Origin: Thelonectria olida
Taxonomy: Eukaryota > Ascomycota > Sordariomycetes > Hypocreales > Nectriaceae
Assembly (NCBI GenBank): GCA_020736575.1
Contig: JAGPYM010000004.1
Coordinates: forward strand, 1,364,001 to 1,428,000
DNA: 64,000 nucleotides
Reading direction: 5' to 3'
Both the position numbers and the translations under genes were made by a program. The first letter of the stretch is position 1. Every line of letters starts with the position of its first letter. The notes under the pieces are model-generated. The model worked only from the letters and a program-made list of their open reading frames with translations, did not search any database and was not told the origin of the DNA. Below, one piece after another: positions 23,022 through 33,560 of the stretch.

Positions 23022-25911
23022 CTATGACTTGTTGAAGAACCAACTGTTCCGCTTGCTGGAGCTTCCTTCGTTTTGGTGGAGGTTCTGGATGATGGGGATG
23101 GTGGGAGCACCCTCGCCGCCGCCGCCTCGGAGGGGCTTCGCGATGCGGCTGCCGGCGTTGGCAAAGCTGAAACCGCCGCTGGAGTTGAGGCCCCGTGTGC
23201 TGCCAGCCTTGGCGGCTTCCAGGCGATCCTTGACTGCTGCCAGCTGAACTTCGAATCTAGGGAGGTGACGTTAGTGCTATCGAGCGCGAAAGGGGCCGTA
23301 GGGGTTACGTACTTGTGGTTCGCCGCAGCCATCTTCTCCTGGCTGTCCTGCAGCAGGCTCTCCAGGCTTTGGATACGCTCGTTTCGGGCAATGAGCTTTC
23401 GCTCAGCAATGGCAACCTCCTTCTTGAGAGCAGAGTTTTGCTCGACCAGTTGTCGCTGAACCTGGGTGAGCTGTTCTAGATTCCTCTCGAGGAAGGCCAT
23501 CTTCTTCTGTTGGGCGCGGTTGTTGGATGATCGCAGAACGTTGTTGTACTGCTCTCGGGTCTCGTCAAGGGAGATCTCGAGCTCCACAACGCGTTCGCAG
23601 CGGTTCTGCAGATCTCGCATGAGGCTCTTCTTCATGACATCAAACTCGGCAATCTGCTGCTGAATAGTCTTGCCGTTTGCCATGGGGGCTGTGGCTCCGG
23701 CTTTGACACGTTGTTGTAGATCGTCGATCAAGGTCTTCATTCTCGCGTTCTCGGCAGCCTTTTGAGTAGCGTCCTCCTTAAGCTGATCCACAAGCTGTAC
23801 TTGGGCTGATTGACGGTTGGAGTAGGCGTTCTCCAAGCGAGCCTTGACCTCCTCGACATCACCAGGTCCAAGGTTCCTCGTAAGGATCTCCTCATACTCT
23901 GCCTGCACGGCCTCCAGTCGAGCCTCGAGCTCTTGTCTTCGGCGACTGTCCAAGTCCGTGGAAGATGTGCCATACATGGACAGCTCGGCTTGTCGAACGA
24001 TGCCCTGGGTCTCGACAAGTCGCGCCCGCAGGTCCGTAAACTCGTCAGGAGCGATGTTGTCTCCAATGGAGCTCTGCTCATGCAAGGTATCCACCTTCTG
24101 GATGGCATCGGCGATATAGCGCTCGTTCTCGCTGAACACATCACCACCCAGGTCAAAGCCAGCCATCATCTTGGCCATCTTCTCGGCCTTCTTCTTTTCC
24201 TTCTCGTCAAGTGCGGCACCGGACTCCTTGGCACTCATCTTGACGTCAAGAAGCTGCTGCTTCACATCATCCAGTTCCGTTGTGAGTTCCGAGTTGGCCT
24301 CCTTCAAAGCATCCATGGTGATCTGAGCCTCCTTGCTCTCGAATGTCAGCCGCTCCAGTTGCATCTTGAACTCGTTGACCTCAGTCGTCAGTTTCTCATT
24401 CTCCTTGCCCACTTTGCTGTCATGTTCTTTGATATATGCCAACTCTTCCTTGGTTTCCCGCAACTGCTTCTCGGCAACAGCCGCCTGGGATTCCCTTTCT
24501 GAGATCTGATCCTGAAGCTCATTCTCTCGGCGCAGGAATTCTTCTCTTTCGTCCTTCTCCAGGGGCAGGCTGGGAGTTGCAGAGCGCTCGGAGATGCCGG
24601 GTGTCTCAGCACGACTCTCTGCTTGTAGTCGAGACGGAGTGGATGGTCGTGGTGCTCGAGTATCGGGCTTGGTTCCAGCAGGGGTCACGGCTGGGGATAC
24701 CCACTTCTCCTTCGGCACGGCTTCACCAGCACGCCACAACAGAATCTCGCCTTCCAAACTCGAGATGTAGCTCTCAAAGTTGGTAACCTGTCCCTGAGCT
24801 TTCTTAAGCAGCGACTTGAGTTCCGCAGGGCTGAGCTCAGCGTTGACTTTGGCCTTGTTCTTGATTGACTTCGCTCGCATACCAAATCGCAGGGTACCCA
24901 GCGTTTCCGTGTCGTTATAGCTGCTAGGTGAACAGTTGATAATCAGGGAGGTTCGACTGTTACCACCCAGTGACTCTTGGAGAATACGGGTCAACTTAGA
25001 ATCTCGGTAAGGGATATGTGAAGATTTGCCGTCGGTCAGGGCGTTGATGACCATGCCCAGCGCACTCAAACTCTTGTTGATCTTTTTGGCCTCCTCGAGG
25101 GTTTGACCGCTGGCGCCAGTCTTCCCCACCTTTTCGCTACCAGCCAAATCGACCAAGAACAGCTGGCCGCTCTTCGCCGAACCCGTCTCCACGTTCTTCT
25201 GAGTAACTGTGATGACGAAGATCGAATGCGATCGTGACGACTCTTGGTTCATGTTGGTGGCAGCCACGGCCCGGGCGTTTCCTCCTCTTCTCATGACCTC
25301 GTAGACCTCCTGGACGCTCGACACGTAAATCTCCAACAGGCCTTTGACATAGACACCTCGGTTCTTCTCTTCGTGGACGGGCAGGTTGTCGTTTTGGGGA
25401 GCTAGCAAGTCACGGATCCTCTCCATGTAGATTTCCATGTAACTCACTCGGACAGTATACTCGATAGTGCTAGGGCTCGATAGGATGCTAGCGAAGATCT
25501 GCTCAACAATGCGGGGGATGACACCTCGGCCTTCGTCGTCGTCGATGTTGGTTCCCATCATGGTGTACGACTTACCAGCACCCGTCTGACCGTAGGCAAA
25601 GACGGTGCCGTTGTATCCATTGAGGATATCATCAACGGTGGGGCGGATAGAGAAGTCGAAGATGTCCTGTTGTTTACATTGCATATCAAAGACTCGGTCG
25701 AAGGTGAAGCTGCCCTGGGCATCTTTGGACTGAGAGGTTCGTTAGTCGGTGGACAGCATCACCATGGGTAGGCCGAGGAATGGCATACATCGATTGTACA
25801 GGTATCATCGCTATCGAATCTGACGATAGGCTTGCCGCCCGACTCCAGCTCGACCTTGTTCTGGGGCCGAAATCGGGCGACGACCTTGATGCTATTGTTG
25901 GCAGACGACAT
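23022..25911 (-). CDS. nkin: Conventional kinesin heavy chain (kinesin-1, Neurospora NKIN type)
   Basis: Plus-end-directed microtubule motor that carries vesicles and early-endosome-linked cargo to hyphal tips. Exons 25789-25911, 23313-25729 and 23022-23256 encode 924 residues, close to NKIN (928). The motor domain (about 1-330) shows SIKVVARFRPQNKVE, the P-loop GQTGAGKSYTMMG near 88-100, switch I NQESSRSHSIFVITV, switch II LVDLAGSEKVGKTGA and HIPYRDSKLTRILQESLGGN. Neck and stalk are heptad-rich coiled coil to about residue 850. The last exon carries the autoinhibitory tail SRIAKPLRGGGG (IAK motif) and ends RNSWFFNKS. Skipping the last intron would lose this tail: the unspliced frame stays open past 22800, but its peptide is unlike kinesin. 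No light-chain site is expected in fungi. Confidence 0.96.
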
Positions 25912-26366
25912 GTTGAAGATCACACAAGGGAGGTTCTCATGGGCCGTGGTGTCGAGTGTCGAATTGTCGGGTCAGGGGGGGCGGTTCGCAGGGGAAGAAT
26001 GCGGGCTGCAACAGAAACGCAGGCAAGAGCCGCAAAGGCACAGCGACGAGCGGTTCGGGAGGGGTTCGGTGGCCTCTCGAGGAACAAAGAAACAGCCGTC
26101 GAACTCAAGGAGGGAGAGAACGACACCAGCAACGGAAATCGGAGCCCAAGACACTGTAGCCGTGGGCAGAGGCTGCGGCGCACGAAACAAAAAGGGACCG
26201 AGATTAAGGTACAAAAAGATGTGAGATGTCGACAACAACGACAATGACTACGACAGGCGGTGGGTAAAGAGTTGACGGCCAGCGGGAGTTGATTGGGGCG
26301 GGGGCGACGCGCCAAGGGCACTCGCGTACAAAGTCGCAGGTACTACAGCATGTGCTAAGGGTGCAG

Positions 26367-26374
26367 AGGTACCT
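26367..26374. promoter_or_regulatory. AGGTACCT element upstream of kinesin
   Basis: Eight-base palindrome with a second GGTACC at 26379-26384, about 460 bases upstream of the kinesin start. Member of the dispersed family. Confidence 0.4.
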
Positions 26375-27082
26375 ATTGGGTACCGAAGCCCCTAGATCGC
26401 TCAGCCAGTGGAACTCCCCCGTCTCAGCCGGAAGCCCACTGGACATGAAGACGCAATTTGGCTGGCTGCAATGCGACGTCGTCCAGCATGAAACTGGTGA
26501 AAGCAGTTTGATTTGAGTCAGCCTCCATGACCACACGCCATGAGAGGCATGAATCCTGCTACTGCCCGTCGTCTTCTTTTTTTGAGGTCCCCAACAATAA
26601 TGCCCTCGTTAATACCAGTTTAACCCCTACGTATTGCCCTGACGGCCGTTGACAAGCCGCTGCCCCTCAAAAAAAGCAACCTTGGCGCTATGCCATCCCA
26701 TGAGGGGGAATTACAGGAGGGGGGCAAGGAGCCGGCCGGCCTTGAAACGGACGAGGGCGGGGCCGTGAACATGCTCCCTAAGAAATGTGACCAAGAGACG
26801 GAGATCCAGACACGGAATGTTGAAGAAGGGGCATTCCTCAACCTGGGGCATTGTGCATAATGGCACGCGCATCTCACCGCACTTCTGCTTCCTACGACGC
26901 TGACCAAAAGCTATCATTGTGGCTGTATCTCCCTGTGTCTTATCCCATCCATGATAACAGCCATGATACATCCCAGACCCAGAGCCCCATGCTACAACAA
27001 GCTTCTGTGTTGCGGTCACGACGGAAAATCTTCATGAACAAGAAATAGGGGAAGAAGGATAAAACGCCTGTCATAAATAATC

Positions 27083-27205
27083 TCATGATCTCATAATTTG
27101 TGTCCACCTCTTGAGGGTGTCCTCCACCCATAATACGGCCAACGCCAGGAATGCAATGAGTCCAACTCCAAGGCACCATAAACGCCAAATAACTGCCGCG
27201 TCCAT
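27083..27205 (-). CDS. Candidate 40-residue single-pass membrane microprotein
   Basis: I know no family for this. The ORF starts in a favourable context (ccaagATGG) and encodes 40 residues. One hydrophobic segment (GVGLIAFLALAVLW) is flanked by Arg/Trp on the N side and a charged amphipathic tail (VEDTLKRWTQIMRS). It lies 157 bases downstream of the RAD6 stop on the same strand, so it may sit in the RAD6 3' UTR or on its own short transcript. It is shorter than overlapping open frames in the other phases, whose peptides look random. Coding status is uncertain; the clean helix plus tail is the main argument. Confidence 0.33.
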   Translation of the reverse strand: MDAAVIWRLWCLGVGLIAFLALAVLWVEDTLKRWTQIMRS

Positions 27206-27361
27206 CTTGGTTCGGTTTCCCGGCACAAAGGGACATATATAGAGTGTGGAACGGCATACGTAGAAGCAAGGCGGAAATCAGGCAAGCCCTTATCGGGGAA
27301 TCACGCTTGCTCGCGTGCCTGTCTGTCCTTTTGACCGCCTTTCCTCTGCCAGATTCGCCAT

Positions 27362-27987
27362 CTAATCCTCCCAGCTCTTCTCGACAGTTTCGCGAACCCG
27401 CTTAGTATACTCCTTCCTGTTGTCCTTGTACAAATTGGATGCCTCGACGTTTGCGGGGGAACCGGTGTTGGGATCGTTAAGCAAACTTGCTGGGTGTTAG
27501 CACTGTCAGGGGTCATGAGTCATGGTGTAGCCTCGTTACCTCTGGATGCTAGTCAAAACGGCAGCAACGTCGTAGGTCGGACTCCATCGATTCTGTAGAA
27601 TATCGAGGCAAAGCTCCCCAGTTGCGTATACGTTGGGATGGAACATCTGGCTAATGAACTTGACCTGTGGTGGCTTGTTTGGGTACTGCTCCTCGAACTG
27701 CATGACGAGTCGGAATGTGCCGTCCTCGAATGGTGTGTCGGCGGGGCCGATGATTACGGCGTTCCTATATGAAGGTGATGAGTATTGCGTCGGGTCGTCG
27801 ATGGTGTTCAACGGAGGCGGCATACCAAGTCATGACATTGTCGGGAACTGGAGATGCAGAGACGCCTGCTGGAGGGTCGGTTTGCATGCGCTTGTCGGAT
27901 AATCAGCTTTCATAAACTCGATAGCAGCAAAATAATGTCTCGTACCTTGAAATCTCGCATCAAACGACGTCGGGCGGCGGTAGACAT
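27362..27987 (-). CDS. RAD6: Ubiquitin-conjugating enzyme E2 RAD6/UBC2
   Basis: E2 enzyme that with Rad18 monoubiquitinates PCNA for post-replication repair, and with Bre1 ubiquitinates histone H2B. Exons 27946-27987, 27826-27890, 27540-27764 and 27362-27485 encode 151 residues, the size of filamentous-fungal RAD6, without the acidic tail of the yeast protein. The N-terminus is [20 protein letters not shown]. The catalytic Cys88 lies in [20 protein letters not shown]. The HPN motif is in [10 protein letters not shown]. The end is [13 protein letters not shown]. Three introns fall in a gene of only 626 bases; all joins restore the conserved protein. It is divergent from the thiolase gene. Confidence 0.97.
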
Positions 27988-29020
27988 GATGATGGATGGG
28001 GGTTGGTAGAGGACGAGATGTGGTTGCTCAAGGGTGGTCAAGGGTGTTCTAGGGCGAAGGGGAAGGACGATGAAGCTGTTCCCTCGAGGTTCGTGTCGGC
28101 ACGGGAGCTGAAATTTTAATTTTAAGTGATGCCTGGGGACGGAAACTGGTCTCTCCTTGGAACAAACGGTACAGCAACCAGCGACGGCGAACAGAAAGAG
28201 ATGGATGGAAATGGAGATTGGTCATCGGCTGCTCTCACGAGAGTGAACAGACCCAAGGCCCAGAAGGTGGCGACGCCTGCCAATCACTGGCCGTTGGGGC
28301 CTCGACCAATTGACCACGTCAATGCGTCCCCACCGCTTTTTGACAGGCACGTGACCTCATCGCATTGAGGAGTCATGGTAGCAAGTTCCATGTCCGTATG
28401 AGCATGCCACACGGGCAGGCTCAACCATCGGAAAACATCTCTTGGCTTTCTGATGAAATGGGGAAGCCCAAGCAGATAACTTTCGCAAATGAGTGATAAG
28501 AAGTCATCAGAGAGGTATGTGCGAAGTTGGCAGTCAAGAATTATAGGTAGGGAGGACTCGAGAAAAGCATCCATTGGGTAACGGCAATTGGACGACGGAA
28601 GGTGAGGTGCAAATTTGCCAATTGCGGAATGAAGGATAAATTGGAGGGATAGTAGACTTATCTATGGTTATTGGGCAAGTGAGGGCGAAGAATTCCTCAG
28701 AAACAGCCCGTGAAGGTGGGTTTCTAATGATTCTATCGGCTCCGGAGTCAAGCTCGGCACAGTTCCATCACTTCCACGGCCTCCACAGCGGTCCAGCCGC
28801 CACCTCGGAACCATCCCCCGCTGTAAGCCGAGGAGGACCGAGCGGAGGGCCTTGTCCGTCGTCACTCCCGTCTTCACACGGTACCCGAGAGACCCGACTC
28901 TTTATTAATCCGCGGACCAGGACTATTATACCACAATAAATCACTTGCTGTAATTATCCGTCGTCATATTCGTCGATTCTTCTTTCTAATTTCTTCATCT
29001 CTCACAAGTGCTCGTCCAAA
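27988..29020. other. Divergent promoter, RAD6 and mitochondrial thiolase
   Basis: A 1-kb shared upstream region. An attttaattttaagt patch lies near 28112-28125 on the RAD6 side. A T/C-rich leader precedes the thiolase start. No gene recognised on either strand. Confidence 0.55.
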
Positions 29021-30388
29021 ATGCCCGTCTCCTCCCAGCTAAGAGCCGCCCCCCGGCTCACCCAGCTCGCCCGTCACATGCAAGTGAATGCCACGGCACG
29101 ACGCTTCTCTACCAGCCCTTTGATGCGCAAGGAGCTTCAAGATGCCTACATTCTGAGCGCCGCCAGAACGCCCACCGCAAAGGTACCGTCATTATTTCAC
29201 ATCGGATCTGGTTCCGAGCATCATGACTAACTCGCCAATTCGTAGTTCAATGGCTCGTTTGTAACCGTCTCGGCACCCAAGCTCGGTGCCGTCGCCATCA
29301 AATCAGCCCTCGAGAAGTCAAAGGTTCCCGTTGAGAAGATCACCGATGTGTACATGGGCAATGTTCTCCAGGCCTCCGTCGGCCAGGCTCCCGCCCGTCA
29401 AGCCGTCCTCTTCGCCGGTCTGCCCGAGTCAGTCGAGGCCACCACCATCAACAAGGTCTGCGCATCTGGTCTCAAGTCTGTCGCCCTCGCCGCGCAGAAC
29501 ATTCAGCTGGGCCTCGCCGAGGCTCAGATCGCCGGTGGCATGGAGAACATGTCCCAGGTCCCATTATACGTGCCCCGCGCCAGCGGTCTTCCTGCCTTTG
29601 GACACGTCAAGATGGAGGATGGACTCATCAAGGATGGCTTGACGGATGTCTACGACCAATTCCACATGGGAAACTGCGCCGAGAACACAGTCAAGAAGTA
29701 CAGCCTCACCCGTGAGCAGCAGGACGAGTACGCCATTAAGTCGTACAAGAATGCCCAAAAGGCCTGGGCCGACAAGGCATTCGCTGAAGAAATTGCCCCC
29801 GTCACCGTCAAGACTCGCAAGGGTGAGATTGTCATCGATACAGATGAGGGCTTCAACGACGTGAAGCTGGACAAGGTCCCCACGCTCAAGCCCGCTTTCG
29901 TCCGTGACGGAACCGGAACTGTTACCGCAGCGAACTCCTCCACTCTCAACGACGGCGCAAGTGCCCTCGTCCTCGCAAATAAGGCCATTGCTCAGGAGTA
30001 CGGTGCGGGCTCCCGTGTCCTGGCCAAGATTTGTGGCTACGCCGATGCCGCTACGAGCCCGATTGACTTCCCCGTTGCTCCCGCAAAGGCCGTCCCCATC
30101 GCTCTTGAGCGTGCCGGCATCACCAAGGAGCAGGTTGCTCACTGGGAGTTCAACGAGGCCTTTGCCGCCGTGATCCTAGCCAACTCCAAGATTCTCGGTC
30201 TGGAGGGTGCCAATGTCAACCCTCTCGGCGGTGCCATCTCTCTCGGTCACGCTCTGGGAAGCTCTGGTTCGCGAATCCTCACCACTTTGCTACACCAGCT
30301 GAAGCCTGGTGAGTATGGTGTAGCTGCGATTTGCAACGGCGGCGGTGCGGCAACGGCTCTTGTGGTGCAGAGGATTGAGTCGGTATAG
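29021..30388 (+). CDS. ERG10: Mitochondrial acetyl-CoA C-acetyltransferase (thiolase)
   Basis: Catalyses reversible condensation of two acetyl-CoA to acetoacetyl-CoA, used in ketone/isoleucine catabolism and in feeding the mevalonate route. Exons 29021-29182 and 29246-30388 encode 434 residues. The first about 37 residues ([20 protein letters not shown]) are basic and amphipathic, a mitochondrial presequence, so this is the mitochondrial paralogue of the ERG10 family. The nucleophile Cys about 126 is in [16 protein letters not shown], His about 389 in [12 protein letters not shown] and Cys about 417 in [11 protein letters not shown] complete the active site. The GHALGSSG form differs from GHPxGxSG of cytosolic and animal enzymes; I believe it is usual in the mould mitochondrial group. 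The 63-nt intron directly follows the presequence and TPTAK. Confidence 0.94.
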
Positions 30389-30899
30389 GTGGCGTTAGGA
30401 TGAGTGCACGGTCAAACGAGATGGCGATTGTATGGATTATGAGCGAATAGAAACATCAAATTAGTAAAATAAAATATGAAAAGCAATAACCAAGTCCAAA
30501 TGTCACTCATGGTGGGGTGTAGGGTAATCTACATATCCAGGTGTACTGTCGTCGGACTTGTCGGATGCGCTGAACGATTTCAAAGTGAAAGACAGAACAG
30601 GATTGATTATTGAAAGAAGAACAGTTCAACCATGTTTACTTGTATGGCAGAAATTATGTTCTCCCCACCTAGTTCTCTAGCTGCGGCGAGTTGGATTCTT
30701 TGTCTCAAGTGGTTGAGAGTAGGTACCTAAGTCGCTATTCGTCCAGCTCTGCGGCCACTATAACTGCCCGTGATGGAGCTCGGACTGTCCATAGATGGAA
30801 TTTACCAACCTCACTCATACCCTCACTCACCTCACTTGTCCCATCTCCCTCTCCATCGCCACACAACCAGAGGGTGAAAGAGGCCCCAACCCGCCCGCG
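30389..30899. other. Intergenic region, thiolase to CSN12
   Basis: Thiolase 3' UTR and CSN12 promoter. A perfect TAGGTACCTA palindrome lies at 30720-30729. An in-frame ATG at 30795 would extend CSN12 by 35 residues. Confidence 0.6.
30720..30729. promoter_or_regulatory. TAGGTACCTA palindrome upstream of CSN12
   Basis: Perfect 10-base palindrome, 171 bases before the preferred CSN12 start. It belongs to the dispersed family described in the findings. Function is unknown. Confidence 0.45.
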
Positions 30900-32590
30900 A
30901 TGCCTCTCGTGATCCAATTCCTCTCGTCAATCCGCCAATTCGTCCGCGCCCAGAACGGCGACGAGCTGCGCAACTGGCTGCAGGTCGAGCCCGGATCCAA
31001 CCCCAAGTACCACGACCTCGCCGCCGAGCTGCGCTCCCAGTTCCGCGACAAGGGCCTCGACAACATCATCGAGAAGTCGCTGCCGCAGGAAGATGACGTC
31101 CCTGACGGCCAGGCTACCGCGTGGCCCGGCTTCGTGGCCTTTATGAAGGACTATCTTGCCTTCTGGCGAGATATCAACTACGACGATTTACTCGGCGCCC
31201 ATCAATTGCTCAGCGGACTCGTCAAGTAGATGGCCTCACCCTTTACCATATACAACTTCACTAACCCGGTTGCCAGCTCATGTGCCACCGCCTTTGGCCA
31301 TCCAAGCTACGGTGCTATGTTTCTCAAAACCAGCATGTCTCTCTCCGAGACGCTCGCCCGCTTCACCATGATGCTGCATAAGCGTCCTGACCTGACGCGC
31401 CACCTGCGCTCTGCCGACGACGATAAGACCATTGCAGAGTCGTCGGCTGAGATTATCCAGAGGATCTTCACCATCTGTCTGACTGATCGCTCCACCGGTC
31501 GCGACAGCAAGCCCGAGGGCAAGAAATCCGGAGTCTACATGTTTGCCAACCTCGTTCTTAGGCTCTACTTTGCCGTACGTCTCCTCCCTTCGTGGACCCC
31601 ATGTTGTCTCATGTCACATACTCACACCCAAAACAGTGCCGGAGAACGCATCTCGCAAAGATGATCTTTGTCAACATCTCCACCATCTCTCCTCCCTTGT
31701 CCCTCTACCCAGCTGCCCAGCGCGTCACGTTCCTCTACTATCTAGGCCGCTTCAACCTCTCCAACAACCACCATTTGCGCGCCGCCCTCTGTCTGCAGGA
31801 GGCCTATATCCAGACACCTCCGCATTGCGTCTCCCACCGCACAAACATCCTCACCTACCTCATCCCTTGCAACATCCTCCTCGGCCGCTTTCCCTCGCAA
31901 GTCCTCCTTCAACGTCCAGAAGCCCAATCGCTCAATCCCGTCTTCTCCCCGCTCTGCCAGGCCATCAAGTCGGGCAACTTCGTCCAGTTCCAGCATCACC
32001 TGGCTGCCCATGAAACATGGCTGTTCGAAAAGGGTCTGCTATTGACCCTCACTCATCGGTTGCGCCCTCTTGTGTGGAGATCGCTCACGCGCCGGGCCTT
32101 CCTATTGACCTACGTCCCTCCATCAGACCCCTCATCCCGAAAGGCGGCAACCCTCGACCTCTCCGACATTCTCACAGTAGCCGTCTACCTCCAGCACCGT
32201 CTCGAAGGCTGGGTACCCTCCAACCCCATCGCCCATAAACACAACTCTTCTCTGCTCATGAAGGCCGTCAGCAACAACGCCTCCGACGCCGGGACTTCTA
32301 CACTCGCACCTCCGCCAGGCGGGCCCAAGGCTCTCCGACCCAACGAAGGCATGATATGGGGCAATGCCGAGGTGACGCCCGAGGACGTGGAGATGACGGT
32401 TGCCACGCTGGTTCACCAGGGCCTGCTGCACGGCTTCGTCGCCCACGACCGTGCGTTCGCCGTGTCACGAGGCAAGGCCAAGCTCGATCCTGTCGTGGCA
32501 GGATGGCCCAACGTGTGGCAGACGATTCGTGACAGAACCTACGAGGAGTCCTTTGACCCTGATGAGGTGGTTGGTTGGGTCAGGGGGTAG
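30900..32590 (+). CDS. CSN12: CSN12-like PCI-domain protein
   Basis: PCI-domain protein of the Csn12/Thp1-related family. In yeast Csn12 was found with the COP9 signalosome and, with Thp3, in transcription and mRNA processing. Exons 30900-31225, 31277-31574 and 31637-32590 encode 525 residues. Recognisable segments are FMKDYLAFWRDINYDDLLGA, NSCATAFGHPSYGAMFLKTS, CRRTHLAKMIFVNISTIS, LYPAAQRVTFLYYLGRFNLS and the PCI/winged-helix end WGNAEVTPEDVEMTVATLVH then GLLHGFVAHDRAFAVSRGKA. The first intron is 51 nt, a multiple of three. The stop at 31227-31229 lies at its donor, and the downstream frame is the same, so the gene looks like two adjacent ORFs until spliced. ATG 30900 is preferred; ATG 30795 is in frame and possible. 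Confidence 0.93.
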
Positions 32591-33560
32591 AGGATGAAGC
32601 GAGTGAATGAAGTAAATTAGATACTCAAGCATATGCATTGGAATACCAAGGATATCCCATGGGAACCATTGGACAGCTTTTGTAGCAGTACGAATATATA
32701 ATGATACCCGAACAGAAAAAAAGCACATCAGATTACATCCAGGATTGGTCACTTCGGCAAATAGAATGGTGCAGCGGCTGTCTGAAGCAAAAAAATTGGT
32801 TGTCTTGATCTTCCATATTTCCTTTATCCGTGGCTCCGTAATGGCCCATGAGTTCATAACAAACATGTCTGATCATTGTTCTTTTGCTCTTCAGAAAAAA
32901 AGCAAAAAAAAAGGTTCCCCCGAAAGAGAACCCGAGAGACGACATCGGAAGAAGCCGTCCCTGTATAGTGAATCTTCCACCACCTCTCTCCGGACACTCA
33001 ACTAGCTATGGGGGTACATACATCATCAAAATATAGAATAAGTCCATCAAAATAAGTAATAAATCAGAAAGTCGCTGCTCATATCGCTTTTCCTCCAAAA
33101 ACCTCCAATGCTGCGTGCTGTTCGAAAAAGGGTATATCAACCGTGAAGCGAATCGTAGAATTTATAAATTAATGCCCGTGGGCCAGAAAGATCCTTTGTT
33201 GTGAAAAAGATTCTCGCAAATGAACGAAGAGGATAAATCCAACGAGGATCATCCATAGGGTCCCTTATGTCGTCGCCCGAGAGTGGTGACAGGAGGGGGT
33301 TGTAAGACAATAAACACTATCGCCGATAGGTAGTTGGCTGAGAATATATGTAAGGATAAACAAAAAGATAAAGGTGGTCTTGCCAGGGCCAAGACCGTTT
33401 GCAACAATAGGAGCTGACGAAGATGAGAATGCCAGCTGCCAGACATGAGATGGCGAGAAAGGTTTGTGAGGGATGGCTGCGGCAAGGAGAGCTAGCAGGC
33501 TGGCCAGGAACGAATGGAAAGGTGAATTATCGCTTCCTTATTATTGGCGTATTCGTTTGA
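32591..33560. other. Convergent 3' region, CSN12 and SUN protein
   Basis: Nearly 1 kb between convergent genes. A-rich tracts occur near 32715-32725 and 32896-32912, and the stretch 33020-33200 is AT-rich. No gene seen. Confidence 0.5.

Larger units (their letters stand above)
25912..27361. other. Intergenic region, kinesin promoter and RAD6 3' flank
   Basis: Holds the kinesin promoter and leader (25912 onward) and the 3' flank of RAD6. An AGGTACCT palindrome is at 26367-26374 with a second GGTACC at 26379-26384. A short hydrophobic ORF at 27083-27205 is listed separately. Confidence 0.5.

Noticed and set aside
22775..23312. Continuous open frame extending kinesin past its last exon
   Set aside because: Splicing 23257-23312 restores the IAK tail and a natural stop. 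The unspliced peptide is Pro/Ser-rich and unlike kinesin.
29348..30388. Thiolase starting at ATG 29348
   Set aside because: This would delete the presequence and the first beta strands. Exon 29021-29182 joins in phase and restores the [17 protein letters not shown] start.
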